A stretch of DNA of 32,092 bases, taken from Clostridiales bacterium. GTDB lineage: Bacteria > Bacillota > Clostridia > Oscillospirales > Oscillospiraceae. The translations under genes and the position numbers were made by a program. Shown in pieces: positions 9,262 through 16,634 of the stretch. The notes beneath the pieces are model-generated. The model saw nothing but the letters and a program-made list of their open reading frames with translations. It had not been told where the DNA came from and did not search any database. The stretch is from assembly GCA_020859945.1 (NCBI GenBank), contig JAJBVG010000022.1:1-32092 (forward strand). Reading direction: 5' to 3'. Position 1 is the stretch's first letter; every line of letters begins with the position of its first letter.

Positions 9262-9894
9262 ATGAGCTACGACGCAATCGTATTTGACATCGACGGCACC
9301 CTCTGGGACGCCAGAGAGAGCATCACCGCCGGATGGAACCTGGCCATTGAGGAACTGACCGGTACCCCCGGTACGCTGGAGAGCGAGACCTTCGGGCAGC
9401 TCTTTGGCAAGCCTCTGGACGATTTGATCGACTTCGCCTTCCCTGGTGTGCCGCCGGAGCGGAAGGCGGTGCTGGGGGACTACTGCTTGCGCCGGGAGAA
9501 CGAAATGCTGCTGGAGCGACCCGGCACCCTCTACCCCGGCGTGGAGGAAACGCTGGAGAAGCTGATGGCACGGTATCCGCTGTTCATCGTCTCCAACTGC
9601 GGCAAGGGCTACATTGAGGCCATGCTCCAGGGCACCGGCCTGAGAAACTATTTTTGCGACTGGTTGTGTTACGCGGACACCAACGCCCCCAAGGACGTGA
9701 CCCTGCGGGTGCTGATGAAACAGTGCAGACTGAAAAACCCCGTCTATGTGGGAGACATTCAGGCGGACGCGGACGCCTGCGTCCGGGCGGGGGTGGACAT
9801 CATCTATGCCGCCTACGGCTTCGGGACGATTCAGCGCCCCGCCGCCACCATTCAACAATTCCCCGACCTGCTGACCCTGGAGGCTCTGCGATGA
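9262..9894 (+). CDS. HAD-superfamily phosphatase, first of a tandem pair
   Basis: 210-residue haloacid-dehalogenase-like hydrolase of the phosphoglycolate-phosphatase/Gph type. Seen: motif I FDIDGT close to the N-terminus (nucleophile and acid/base Asp), a helical cap, motif II SNC (FIVSNCGKGY), motif III Lys in NAPKDVTL, and motif IV GDIQADADAC. Predicted cytosolic Mg2+-dependent phosphomonoesterase; substrate unknown. The start at 9262 is preferred over TTG 9250 because GGGAGAA lies directly upstream of 9262. The stop overlaps the ATG of the next HAD gene as ATGA, so the two are probably translationally coupled. The strong purL terminator ends only 10 bases upstream and no separate promoter is visible, so expression may depend on read-through. 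Confidence 0.9.
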   Translation: MSYDAIVFDIDGTLWDARESITAGWNLAIEELTGTPGTLESETFGQLFGKPLDDLIDFAFPGVPPERKAVLGDYCLRRENEMLLERPGTLYPGVEETLEKLMARYPLFIVSNCGKGYIEAMLQGTGLRNYFCDWLCYADTNAPKDVTLRVLMKQCRLKNPVYVGDIQADADACVRAGVDIIYAAYGFGTIQRPAATIQQFPDLLTLEALR

Positions 9895-10517
9895 ACGAAT
9901 ACGACGGCATCATCTTTGACGTGGACGGCACCCTCTGGTACTCCTGCGACAAAGTGGCCCATATCTGGTCCGCCGAGGCGCAAAAGTTCACCGGCAAACC
10001 CTACCGCTGGGACGGCAAGACGCTGGAAAAAGAGTTCGGCAAGACGATGGACGACATCATGTTGAGCCTTGTGCCGGAGCTGTCCCCTGCCCAGCGCCAC
10101 GAGTTGGGGGAGCGGTGCTACGCCCAGGAGAACATCGGGCTGGCGAAAGACCCCGGCGTCCTCTACCCCGGCGTGGCGGAGACGTTGGCAGCGCTGGCGA
10201 AGCGCCACCGGCTGTTCATCGTCTCCAACTGCCAGCGGGGGTATATTGAAATTTTGCTGGATAGCTATGGACTGCGAGACTGCTTCGAGGGCTGGCTCTC
10301 CTGGGGGGACACCCTGGCGGAGAAGGACAAAACCATTCGCGTCCTGATGGAGCGGTACGGGCTTCAAAATCCCGTCTACGTGGGGGACACCCAGGGCGAC
10401 GCCAACGCCTGTGCCAAAGCGGGGGTGGATTTTGTGTTCGCCGCCTATGGGCTGGGCCAGGCGGAGGGATATGTGGCGAAGGTGGAGAGCTTTGCGGAAT
10501 TGGCAGAACTTTTCTAA
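9891..10517 (+). CDS. HAD-superfamily phosphatase, second of a tandem pair
   Basis: 208-residue HAD hydrolase clearly paralogous to the preceding gene. Shared landmarks are FDVDGTLW at the N-terminus, GVLYPGV before the core re-entry, LFIVSNCQRGYIE (motif II), a Lys in LAEKDKTIRVLM (motif III) and NPVYVGDTQGDANAC (motif IV). All catalytic residues of the family are present. It starts with the ATG of an ATGA overlap with the upstream gene. The pair looks like a local duplication with divergence in the cap region, consistent with two related small phosphorylated substrates; the substrates themselves cannot be read from sequence. No terminator is visible before the aro promoter at 10546, so read-through into the aro leader is possible. 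Confidence 0.9.
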   Translation: MNEYDGIIFDVDGTLWYSCDKVAHIWSAEAQKFTGKPYRWDGKTLEKEFGKTMDDIMLSLVPELSPAQRHELGERCYAQENIGLAKDPGVLYPGVAETLAALAKRHRLFIVSNCQRGYIEILLDSYGLRDCFEGWLSWGDTLAEKDKTIRVLMERYGLQNPVYVGDTQGDANACAKAGVDFVFAAYGLGQAEGYVAKVESFAELAELF

Positions 10518-10545
10518 AAATTTGCGCGTCCCGAAAAATTCCCTC

Positions 10546-10573
10546 TTGCGTTTTCCCGGAAAGATGATATAAT
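10546..10573 (+). promoter_or_regulatory. Promoter of the aromatic amino acid operon
   Basis: TTGCGT (10546-10551), a 16-base spacer and a consensus TATAAT (10568-10573). Predicted transcription start is near 10580, giving a leader of about 270 bases before aroF. Confidence 0.75.
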
Positions 10574-10642
10574 AACCATACTGTCTCATTGATTTTTTTG
10601 ATGGGACGCAAGCTCCACCTGATGATTGAGGCGTATTGAACG

Positions 10643-10723
10643 ATGCTGTATTCTTCCACTTTCTCTTTTACCGGCAGCTGGAATCGATTTTTCGGTTTCG
10701 GCTATTACGCATGGGTAAAATGA
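10643..10723 (+). CDS. Aromatic-rich leader peptide (26 aa)
   Basis: ATG at 10643, TGA at 10721-10723. The 26-residue product has Phe at 7, 9, 16, 17 and 19, Tyr at 3, 21 and 22, and Trp at 13 and 24: ten aromatic residues, concentrated in residues 13-24. A random peptide would carry about two. It is too short for ordinary ORF calling. A weak SD (GAGG, 10628-10631) lies 11 bases upstream. The peptide has no sign of being a functional product. Its position just before competing hairpins and a terminator upstream of aroF makes it a sensor of charged Phe, Tyr and Trp tRNA, as in trpL or pheL of Proteobacteria. I do not recognise this particular peptide from any named family. Confidence 0.85.
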   Translation: MLYSSTFSFTGSWNRFFGFGYYAWVK

Positions 10724-10736
10724 GATAGCGGGACTG

Positions 10737-10797
10737 TGAGCGTCTAAAGCCGCCTTTGTCAGAAGGCAGGATTCTATACACTGTGATTTTAGGCTCA
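10737..10797 (+). promoter_or_regulatory. Antiterminator stem of the aro attenuator
   Basis: TGAGC-GT-CTAAA (10737-10748) pairs with TTTAG-GCTCA (10788-10797): ten base pairs interrupted by a two-base bulge, extendable by a G-U pair (10749 with 10787). Its 3' arm uses six bases (10792-10797) of the 5' arm of the terminator at 10792-10822, so the two structures exclude each other. Its 5' arm is also the partner of the leader peptide's Tyr-Tyr region. Confidence 0.7.
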
Positions 10798-10822
10798 TTG
10801 TCGCAAGGCAATGGGCCTTTTT
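10792..10822 (+). terminator. Attenuator terminator upstream of aroF
   Basis: A 9-bp stem, GGCTCATTG (10792-10800) with CAATGGGCC (10809-10817), with one G-U pair and an 8-base loop, followed by TTTTT (10818-10822). It ends 28 bases before the aroF ATG and after the operon promoter, so it acts on the leader transcript and not on an upstream gene. Confidence 0.85.
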
Positions 10823-10850
10823 GCGCGCTAAAATTGAAAGGAGTATTTTT

Positions 10851-11870
10851 ATGGTAGTCATTATGAAGCCCGGCACCAGTCAGAAGGAAATTCGCAAACT
10901 GGCGGCCCGGTTCGAGGCTCAAAATCTGCGGGTGGGCATCACCAACGGCGTGGACTGTTCCATTTTGGGGCTGGTAGGGGACACGACCCAGCTGGACGAG
11001 GACAAAATTCTGCTCAACGATCACGTGGAGCGGGTCATGCGGGTGTCGGAACCCTTCAAAAAGGCCAACCGGAAGTTCCACCCGGCGGATACGGTGGTCA
11101 ACGTCAACGGCGTGGAGATCGGCGGCGGCAAGTTTGCGGTCATGGCAGGGCCTTGCTCTGTGGAATCACGGGACCAAATTGTCACCATTGCCGACGAGGT
11201 CCAGCAGGCAGGGGCCGCTATCCTCCGGGGCGGAGCCTTCAAGCCCCGCACCAGCCCCTACTCCTTCCAGGGTATGGGAACCCCCGGCCTGAACCTGCTG
11301 CTGGAGGCCAAGGCAGAGACGGGTATGCCCATCGTCACCGAGATCATGAGCCCCAAGTACTGCGAATTGTTCGAGGAAAAGGTGGACTTGGTGCAGATCG
11401 GGGCGCGGAATATGCAGAACTTCGACCTGCTGAAGGAAGTGGGCAAGATGTCCAAGCCGGTGCTGCTGAAGCGGGGCCTCTCCAGTTCCTACGAGGAGTG
11501 GATCATGTCCGCCGAGTACATCATGAGCGAGGGCAACGAAAACGTCATCCTCTGCGAGCGGGGCATCCGCACCTTCGAGACCTACACCCGCAACACGCTG
11601 GATATCTCCGCCATCCCCGCCGTCAAGCGGATGAGCCACCTGCCCGTGGTGGTGGACCCCTCCCACTCCGGCGGCTACAGCTGGCTGGTGGAGCCGCTGA
11701 CCATGGCGGCGGTGGCGGCGGGGGCCGACGGCCTCATCATCGAGGTCCACAACGACCCCAAACACGCCCTCTGCGACGGCCAGCAGTCCCTGACCCCCAT
11801 GCAGTTCGGCCAGCTCATGGGTAAGGTGCAGAAAATTGTTGACCTGATGGGTAAAACAGTAGTAATATAA
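10851..11870 (+). CDS. aroF: 3-deoxy-7-phosphoheptulonate (DAHP) synthase, type I-beta with regulatory domain
   Basis: First enzyme of the shikimate pathway: condenses phosphoenolpyruvate with erythrose 4-phosphate. 339 residues. Residues about 1-70 (VVIMKPGTS..., ending near VSEPFKKANR) form the ferredoxin-like regulatory domain that in the Thermotoga-type enzyme binds Tyr/Phe for feedback inhibition. The TIM-barrel catalytic domain has GPCSVES, FKPRTSPYSFQGMG, QIGARNMQNFDLL, KPVLLKRG, ILCERGIRTFE and DPSHSGG, including the metal and substrate ligands. The start at 10851 has GAAAGGAG 8 bases upstream; a longer frame to 10821 begins inside the terminator. It is the first gene of the operon and is therefore directly controlled by the leader attenuator, giving two layers of end-product control. 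Confidence 0.97.
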   Translation: MVVIMKPGTSQKEIRKLAARFEAQNLRVGITNGVDCSILGLVGDTTQLDEDKILLNDHVERVMRVSEPFKKANRKFHPADTVVNVNGVEIGGGKFAVMAGPCSVESRDQIVTIADEVQQAGAAILRGGAFKPRTSPYSFQGMGTPGLNLLLEAKAETGMPIVTEIMSPKYCELFEEKVDLVQIGARNMQNFDLLKEVGKMSKPVLLKRGLSSSYEEWIMSAEYIMSEGNENVILCERGIRTFETYTRNTLDISAIPAVKRMSHLPVVVDPSHSGGYSWLVEPLTMAAVAAGADGLIIEVHNDPKHALCDGQQSLTPMQFGQLMGKVQKIVDLMGKTVVI

Positions 11871-11908
11871 GAACAGACAAATTTGCTTTAAACCGATAAA
11901 GTATGGGA

Positions 11909-11963
11909 GGGCGAAGCGAAAGCCGCGCAAAATCACCTGGTTTTGCCTGTGGGAGCCTCGCCC
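11909..11963 (+). other. Structured aroF-aroB intergenic hairpin
   Basis: Nested stems fill half of the 107-base gap: an outer GGGCGAAGC (11909-11917) with GCCTCGCCC (11955-11963), one mismatch, and an inner 8-bp GCAAAATC (11927-11934) with GGTTTTGC (11939-11946), one G-U pair and an ACCT loop. There is no T tract, so it is not an intrinsic terminator. The aroB SD starts directly after it. It could be an mRNA processing or stability element; no named family recognised. Confidence 0.5.
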
Positions 11964-11977
11964 GGAAGGAGCGCGCC

Positions 11978-13048
11978 ATGAACCGACTGAATGTGGCTCT
12001 GCCCGGCAGAGAATATGAGATTTTGATTGAACGGGGCCTGCTGGACGCGGTGGGCAAGCGGTGCCGGGTGGTGCTGATGCGGGCCACCCGCATTGCCCTG
12101 GTGACGGACAGCACAGTTGGCCCCCTGTACGCCCAGCGAGTGGTGAACAGTCTGGAGGCCGCCCGGTTCCAGGTGAAGGTGTTCACCATCCCGGCGGGGG
12201 AATCCTCCAAGAACCCGGAGATGCTGGCCTGGTTGTGGGAGGAGATGATGGCCTTCGGCCTGACCCGCACCGACGCGGTGGTGGCCTTGGGCGGCGGCGT
12301 TGTAGGCGACCTGGCGGGGTTTGCCGCCGCCACCATCCTCCGGGGCATTGATTACGTCCAGATCCCCACCACCCTGCTGGCCCAGGTGGACTCCTCCGTG
12401 GGCGGCAAGGTGGCAGTGGACCTCCAGGCCGGGAAGAACCTGGCCGGGGCCTTCTGGCAGCCCCGGATGGTGGTCATCGACCCCGACGTGCTGGAGACCC
12501 TGCCCGACCCGGTCTTTGCCGACGGCATGGCCGAGGTCATCAAGTACGGCTGCATCTGGGACGCGGAGTTTTTCGACATGCTGGACCAGTGCGGCAGCCG
12601 GGAGCGGGTCATGGCGGCCATCGAGCAGGTCATTCACATCTGCTGCGCCATCAAAGCCGAGGTGGTCCTCCAGGACGAGCACGACCGGGGCCTGCGGATG
12701 ATTCTGAACTTTGGCCACACCCTGGGCCACGCCTACGAGAAGGCGTATCACTACGAGACTTACACCCACGGCCAGGCCGTGGCCGCCGGGATGTGCCGGG
12801 CGGCGGAGATCGGCGTTCACATGGGCGTCACCCCGGCGGAGGTCCCCGGCAAAATTCAGTCCATCGTGAAAAAGTTCGGCCTGCCGGATGAGATCCCCTG
12901 CACCCAGGCCGACTATGAGGAGGCCGTGGGCCTGGACAAGAAGGGGCAGGGCGGTGACATCAACGTCATTCTGCTCCCCGAGCTGGGCAAGGCGGAGGCC
13001 GTCCGGCTGAAAAAATCGGAATTGATGGAACAAATTAAGCAACTGTAA
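11978..13048 (+). CDS. aroB: 3-dehydroquinate synthase
   Basis: Second shikimate-pathway step: NAD+- and Zn2+-dependent cyclisation of DAHP to 3-dehydroquinate. 356 residues, the usual length. Seen: the NAD-binding PAGESSKN and ALGGGVVGDLAGFAAATILRG, the substrate region IPTTLLAQVDSSVGGKVAVD, and the three zinc ligands in GMAEVIKYG (Glu), NFGHTLGHAYE (His) and YTHGQAVAAG (His). The start at 11978 has GGAAGGAG 6 bases upstream; the longer open frame to 11903 would translate the intergenic hairpin and is rejected. Second gene of the aro operon. Confidence 0.97.
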   Translation: MNRLNVALPGREYEILIERGLLDAVGKRCRVVLMRATRIALVTDSTVGPLYAQRVVNSLEAARFQVKVFTIPAGESSKNPEMLAWLWEEMMAFGLTRTDAVVALGGGVVGDLAGFAAATILRGIDYVQIPTTLLAQVDSSVGGKVAVDLQAGKNLAGAFWQPRMVVIDPDVLETLPDPVFADGMAEVIKYGCIWDAEFFDMLDQCGSRERVMAAIEQVIHICCAIKAEVVLQDEHDRGLRMILNFGHTLGHAYEKAYHYETYTHGQAVAAGMCRAAEIGVHMGVTPAEVPGKIQSIVKKFGLPDEIPCTQADYEEAVGLDKKGQGGDINVILLPELGKAEAVRLKKSELMEQIKQL

Positions 13049-13129
13049 CCGCCGGCGGGCGTTCCCGCAGGGATGCGTCTCTGCCGAACCCGCACAAAGG
13101 AGTGCGGCGCGGAAAGGACAGATAGAAAA

Positions 13130-14356
13130 ATGGATTTAGCGATTTATCCCCACAAACTACAGGGGACGGTGACGCCGCCCCCCTCCAAAAGCCAGGCCCA
13201 CCGTGCCATCATCTGCGCGGCGCTGGCCGAGGGGGAGAGCCTGATTTTGAACCTACAGCTCTCCCAGGACATCCACGCCACCCTGAACTGTATGCGCGCC
13301 CTGGGCGCGGAGGCCACGGAACACGGCGGCATCATCACCGGGGCCAACGCCCGCCGGGGCAAAATGCGGCCCCTGCCGGAGCTGGACTGCTGCGAGTCCG
13401 GCTCCACCCTGCGGTTCCTCATTCCCATCGCCCTGGTGGTGGCCGGGGGCGGCGTATTCAGTGGCCGGGGGCGGCTGATGGAGCGGCCCCAGAAGCCCTA
13501 CCGGGAGCTGTTTCAGGAGCGGGGCATCCGTTTCGAGCGGCGGAACGGCAAAATCGAGGTAGAGGGCCAGCTCCAGCCCGGCACCTTCCGCATCGCGGGC
13601 AACGTGTCCTCCCAGTTCATCACGGGGCTGCTCTTCGCGCTGCCTCTGCTGGAGGCCGATTCCGACATCGTCCTCACCACCGAGCTGGAATCCGCCGGGT
13701 ATATTGACTCCACCATCGTGGCCCAGCAGCTGTTCGGCGTCACAGTGGAGCGGACGGAGACCGGCTGGCACATCCCTGGAAACCAGCACTACCGGGCCGC
13801 CAAGGGACCGGTGATGATCGACGCGGATTACTCCAACGCGGCCTTTTATATCATCGCCAACGGTCTGGGCAACGACATCCAGGTCTGCGACATGAACCCC
13901 ATGACCTGTCAAGGGGACAAAATCATCGTGGAGCAGGAAGCGCTGCTGGACCAGCCCGGCGAGGTAGTCATTGACGTGCGGCAATGCCCCGATTTGGTCC
14001 CCGCCCTGGCGGGGCGGGCCGCCCTCCGGGAGGGACAGGTGACGAAAATCGTCAACGCCGCCCGGCTGCGCATCAAGGAGAGCGACCGGCTGGACACCGT
14101 CACCACCGAACTGAACAAGCTGGGGGCCAAAGTGGAGCAGACCCCCGATTCCCTCATCATCACTGGGGTGAAACAGCTCCACGGCGGCGTGGTGAACAGC
14201 CACAACGACCACCGCATCGCCATGATGCTGGCGATGGTGGCCAGCGCCGCCACTGACCGGGTGGTTTTGCAGGACGCGGGCAGCGTCGCCAAGTCCCACC
14301 CCGGTTTTTGGGAACACTACTACCGGCTGGGCGGACAGTTCAGTATCTGGGATTAA
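13130..14356 (+). CDS. aroA: 3-phosphoshikimate 1-carboxyvinyltransferase (EPSP synthase)
   Basis: Adds the enolpyruvyl group of PEP to shikimate 3-phosphate. 408 residues, slightly short for the family (about 427). Seen: PPPSKSQAHRAI near the N-terminus (substrate Lys/Ser), ESGSTLRFLIPIA in place of the class I GNAGTA-type loop (the Gly corresponding to the glyphosate-critical residue is kept), GNVSSQFITGLLFALPLL, DADYSNAAFYI, RIKESDRL and SHNDHRIAMM. The start at 13130 has GGAAAGGA 11 bases upstream. An alternative in-frame ATG at 13073 would add 19 residues with no similarity to the family. In the aroB-aroA gap, a CCGCAC/GTGCGG stem (13090-13107) presents AAAGGA in its loop. Third gene of the aro operon, 12 bases before aroC. 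Confidence 0.95.
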   Translation: MDLAIYPHKLQGTVTPPPSKSQAHRAIICAALAEGESLILNLQLSQDIHATLNCMRALGAEATEHGGIITGANARRGKMRPLPELDCCESGSTLRFLIPIALVVAGGGVFSGRGRLMERPQKPYRELFQERGIRFERRNGKIEVEGQLQPGTFRIAGNVSSQFITGLLFALPLLEADSDIVLTTELESAGYIDSTIVAQQLFGVTVERTETGWHIPGNQHYRAAKGPVMIDADYSNAAFYIIANGLGNDIQVCDMNPMTCQGDKIIVEQEALLDQPGEVVIDVRQCPDLVPALAGRAALREGQVTKIVNAARLRIKESDRLDTVTTELNKLGAKVEQTPDSLIITGVKQLHGGVVNSHNDHRIAMMLAMVASAATDRVVLQDAGSVAKSHPGFWEHYYRLGGQFSIWD

Positions 14357-14368
14357 GGAGAGAGCGAT

Positions 14369-15430
14369 ATGAAACACACGATTTTTGGCGAGTCCCACGG
14401 CCTCGCCGTGGGCGTGTCCCTGACCGGCGTGCCGTCTGGCATCGAGCTGGACATGGACGAAATTGCCTTTGAGATGAGCCGCCGCGCACCCGGCAAAAGC
14501 CCCCTCTCCTCCGCCCGGAAGGAGGCGGACGTGCCGGAGATTCTCTCCGGCGTGTTCGAGGGCATGACCACCGGCACCCCCCTCTGCGCCATCATCCGCA
14601 ACACCGACACCCGCAGCAAGGACTACGCCAAGACCAAGGACCTAGCCCGGCCCGGCCACGCCGATTACTCCGGCTTTATGCGCTACCAGGGCTACAATGA
14701 CTACCGGGGCGGCGGACACTTCTCCGCCCGGCTGACGGCTCCGCTGGTGTTCGCCGGGGCAGTCGCCAAGCAGATTTTGGCCCAGGAGGGCGTCAAGGTG
14801 GGCGCCCACATCCAGCAGGTGGCGGGCATCAAGGACGCGGCCTTCGACAGTGAGGCGTATCCCCTCTCCGGCAACCTGTTTTACACCGTGGCCCACAAGG
14901 ACTTTCCCGTTCTGGTGGACGAGCAGGGGCAGAAAATGCAGGAGGCCATCCTCGCCGCCAAGAACGACTGCGACTCAGTGGGCGGTGTCATTGAGTGCGC
15001 CGTGCTGGGCCTGCCCGCCGGACTGGGTTCACCGGATTACGGCGAAAACGTGGAGGGCATCTTCGCCCAGCAGCTGTTCGCGGTCCCGGCGGTGAAGGGC
15101 GTGGCCTTTGGCGTGGGTTACGGCTGCGCCGGGCTGCGGGGCAGTCAGATGAACGACCCTCTCTATATGCGGGGCGGCGACGTGCGCACCCGCACCAACT
15201 ACAACGGCGGCGTCAACGGCGGCATCACCAACGGAATGCCCGTCACCTTTACAGTGGCCGTCCGGCCCACCCCGTCCATCGCCAAAGAGCAGGACACCGT
15301 GAACCTGGACACCATGCAGAACGCCAAGCTCCGTATCGAGGGGCGGCACGACCCCTGCGTGGTCCACCGGGCGGTGCCGGTCATCGAGGCGGCGGCGGCG
15401 CTGGCCACCTGCGAGCTGTTGGGCATCTGA
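14369..15430 (+). CDS. aroC: Chorismate synthase
   Basis: Last step of the common aromatic pathway: FMN-dependent anti-1,4-elimination of phosphate from EPSP to give chorismate. 353 residues. Seen: FGESHG at the N-terminus, MSRRAPGKS, RPGHADYSG, YRGGGHFSARLTA (FMN/substrate loop), GVGYGCAGLRGSQMND, TNYNGGVNGGITNGMPV and RHDPCVVHRAVPV near the end, the signatures of the family with their His and Arg residues intact. SD AAGGAGAG lies just upstream of 14369. Fourth gene of the operon. Confidence 0.97.
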   Translation: MKHTIFGESHGLAVGVSLTGVPSGIELDMDEIAFEMSRRAPGKSPLSSARKEADVPEILSGVFEGMTTGTPLCAIIRNTDTRSKDYAKTKDLARPGHADYSGFMRYQGYNDYRGGGHFSARLTAPLVFAGAVAKQILAQEGVKVGAHIQQVAGIKDAAFDSEAYPLSGNLFYTVAHKDFPVLVDEQGQKMQEAILAAKNDCDSVGGVIECAVLGLPAGLGSPDYGENVEGIFAQQLFAVPAVKGVAFGVGYGCAGLRGSQMNDPLYMRGGDVRTRTNYNGGVNGGITNGMPVTFTVAVRPTPSIAKEQDTVNLDTMQNAKLRIEGRHDPCVVHRAVPVIEAAAALATCELLGI

Positions 15431-15462
15431 TTGCATACAGGGAAAGGAATCGGTAAGAGAAC

Positions 15463-16626
15463 ATGACTGAATTAGACGAACTGCGGGGCAAAATCGACGA
15501 AATCGACCGTCAAATCGTGGCCCTTTACGAGGAGCGGATGGACTGCTGCCGCCAGGTGGGGCTGTACAAGCTGCGCACCCAAATGCCCATCCTGGACTCC
15601 GGGCGGGAGACCGAGGTGCTGCGGAGCAAGACTGACCTGGTCAGCGACCCGGAGATGAAACCCTACGTCATCGCCCTGTTTGAGCAGATCATGGCCCAGA
15701 GCCGCATGATCCAGACCAAGCTCATCAACGCCTGGAGCCCCGCCAAAGAGCGGGCTTACAGCGAGTACCAGGAGGCCATGAACAGCGGCAACTGGTTCCC
15801 GGAGTCGGACCGCATCATCTACCAGGGCCAGCCGGGAGCCTACGGCGAGGAGGCCACCATCCAGCTTTTTGGCGAGGACTGCGACCGCACCCCGGCCCGG
15901 AGCTTCGAGGGCGTGTTTGTAGCCATCCGGGAGGGGCTGGGCGGCTACGGCGTGTTGCCCATCGAGAACAGCTCCACCGGCTCCATCAATGACGTGTATG
16001 ACCTGCTGGGCAAATATGGCTGCTCCATCGTAGGGGAGACCATCGTGCGGGTGGAACACTGCCTGATGGGGGTCCCCGGCTCCAGCCTGGGCAGCATCAC
16101 CGACGTGTACTCCCACGAGCAGGGCTTCTCCCAGTGCCGGGAGTTTTTGAATACCTTCCCCCAGTGGAACCAGAACGTGGAGGCCAACACAGCCGCCTCC
16201 GCCAAAATGGTGGCTAAGCTGAACGACCCCTCCAGGGCCGCCATCGCCAGCCGCCGGGCGGCCAAGCTCTACGGGCTGGACATCCTGGCGGAGAAGATCA
16301 ACTACAACTCCAACAACTACACCCGCTTTGTGGTGGTGGCGGAAAAGCCCCGCATCAGCAAGAAGGCGGACAAAATCAGCGTCATTTTCACCGTCCCCCA
16401 CACCGAGGGCAGCCTGCACCGGATTTTGTCGGTGTTCGCCGCCAACGGCCTGAACCTGTTGAAACTGGAGTCCCGCCCCATTCCGGGCAGAAGCTGGGAG
16501 TACAACTTCTTCGCGGACTTTGCCGGGAACCTCCACAATGAGGGGATGGACGCGGTGATTCACCAGCTCATCGACGAGACGCTGAGCTTCCATATCTTGG
16601 GCAACTACGAAAAGAGTTCGGATTAA
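15463..16626 (+). CDS. pheA: Bifunctional chorismate mutase/prephenate dehydratase with ACT domain (P-protein)
   Basis: Commits chorismate to phenylalanine: chorismate to prephenate to phenylpyruvate. 387 residues in three parts: AroQ-type chorismate mutase (about 1-90, LRGKIDEIDRQIVALYEERM), prephenate dehydratase (about 117-292, with YQGQPGAYGEEA, LPIENSSTGSI and the catalytic TRF at 287-289), and an ACT domain (about 304-380) with ESRP at 336-339, the Phe-binding motif of this family. It should be feedback-inhibited by Phe. As the last gene of a unit headed by a leader peptide rich in Phe codons, it links the attenuator to the Phe branch. No tyrA or trp genes are in the window. Confidence 0.96.
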   Translation: MTELDELRGKIDEIDRQIVALYEERMDCCRQVGLYKLRTQMPILDSGRETEVLRSKTDLVSDPEMKPYVIALFEQIMAQSRMIQTKLINAWSPAKERAYSEYQEAMNSGNWFPESDRIIYQGQPGAYGEEATIQLFGEDCDRTPARSFEGVFVAIREGLGGYGVLPIENSSTGSINDVYDLLGKYGCSIVGETIVRVEHCLMGVPGSSLGSITDVYSHEQGFSQCREFLNTFPQWNQNVEANTAASAKMVAKLNDPSRAAIASRRAAKLYGLDILAEKINYNSNNYTRFVVVAEKPRISKKADKISVIFTVPHTEGSLHRILSVFAANGLNLLKLESRPIPGRSWEYNFFADFAGNLHNEGMDAVIHQLIDETLSFHILGNYEKSSD

Positions 16627-16634
16627 GCCGGTTT

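Larger units (their letters stand above)
10580..10850 (+). promoter_or_regulatory. Aromatic leader RNA: ribosome-mediated attenuator of the aro operon
   Basis: This 330-base gap between the HAD gene and aroF contains a promoter, a 5' hairpin (GTCTCAT 10583-10589 with ATGGGAC 10601-10607), an aromatic-rich leader peptide ORF (10643-10723), competing downstream stems and a terminator before the aroF SD. Region 1 (10700-10710, inside the Tyr-Tyr codons) can pair with region 2 (10740-10751). Region 2 can instead pair with region 3 (10787-10797), the antiterminator. Region 3 overlaps the 5' arm of the terminator (10792-10822). A small hairpin (GCCTT 10752-10756 with AAGGC 10763-10767) sits between regions 2 and 3. 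No T-box consensus (GGGTGG) is present. Function is inferred from layout. Confidence 0.82.

Noticed and set aside
5461-9858. A 1465-codon open frame on the minus strand opposite purL
   Set aside because: It is the antisense shadow of a GC-rich gene with strong third-position bias; low-complexity His/Gly/Val-rich product, no SD or family motifs. The same applies to long antisense frames opposite parC (25464-28973), the solute-binding protein (3489-4784) and the CDP-glycerol genes (20363-22966).
10580-10850. T-box riboswitch upstream of aroF
   Set aside because: No T-box sequence of the GGGTGG type or AG-bulge/specifier arrangement is visible; the aromatic leader ORF and competing stems explain the region better.
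13073-13129. Longer EPSP synthase starting at ATG 13073
   Set aside because: The added 19 residues do not resemble the family N-terminus and would be encoded by the intergenic hairpin.
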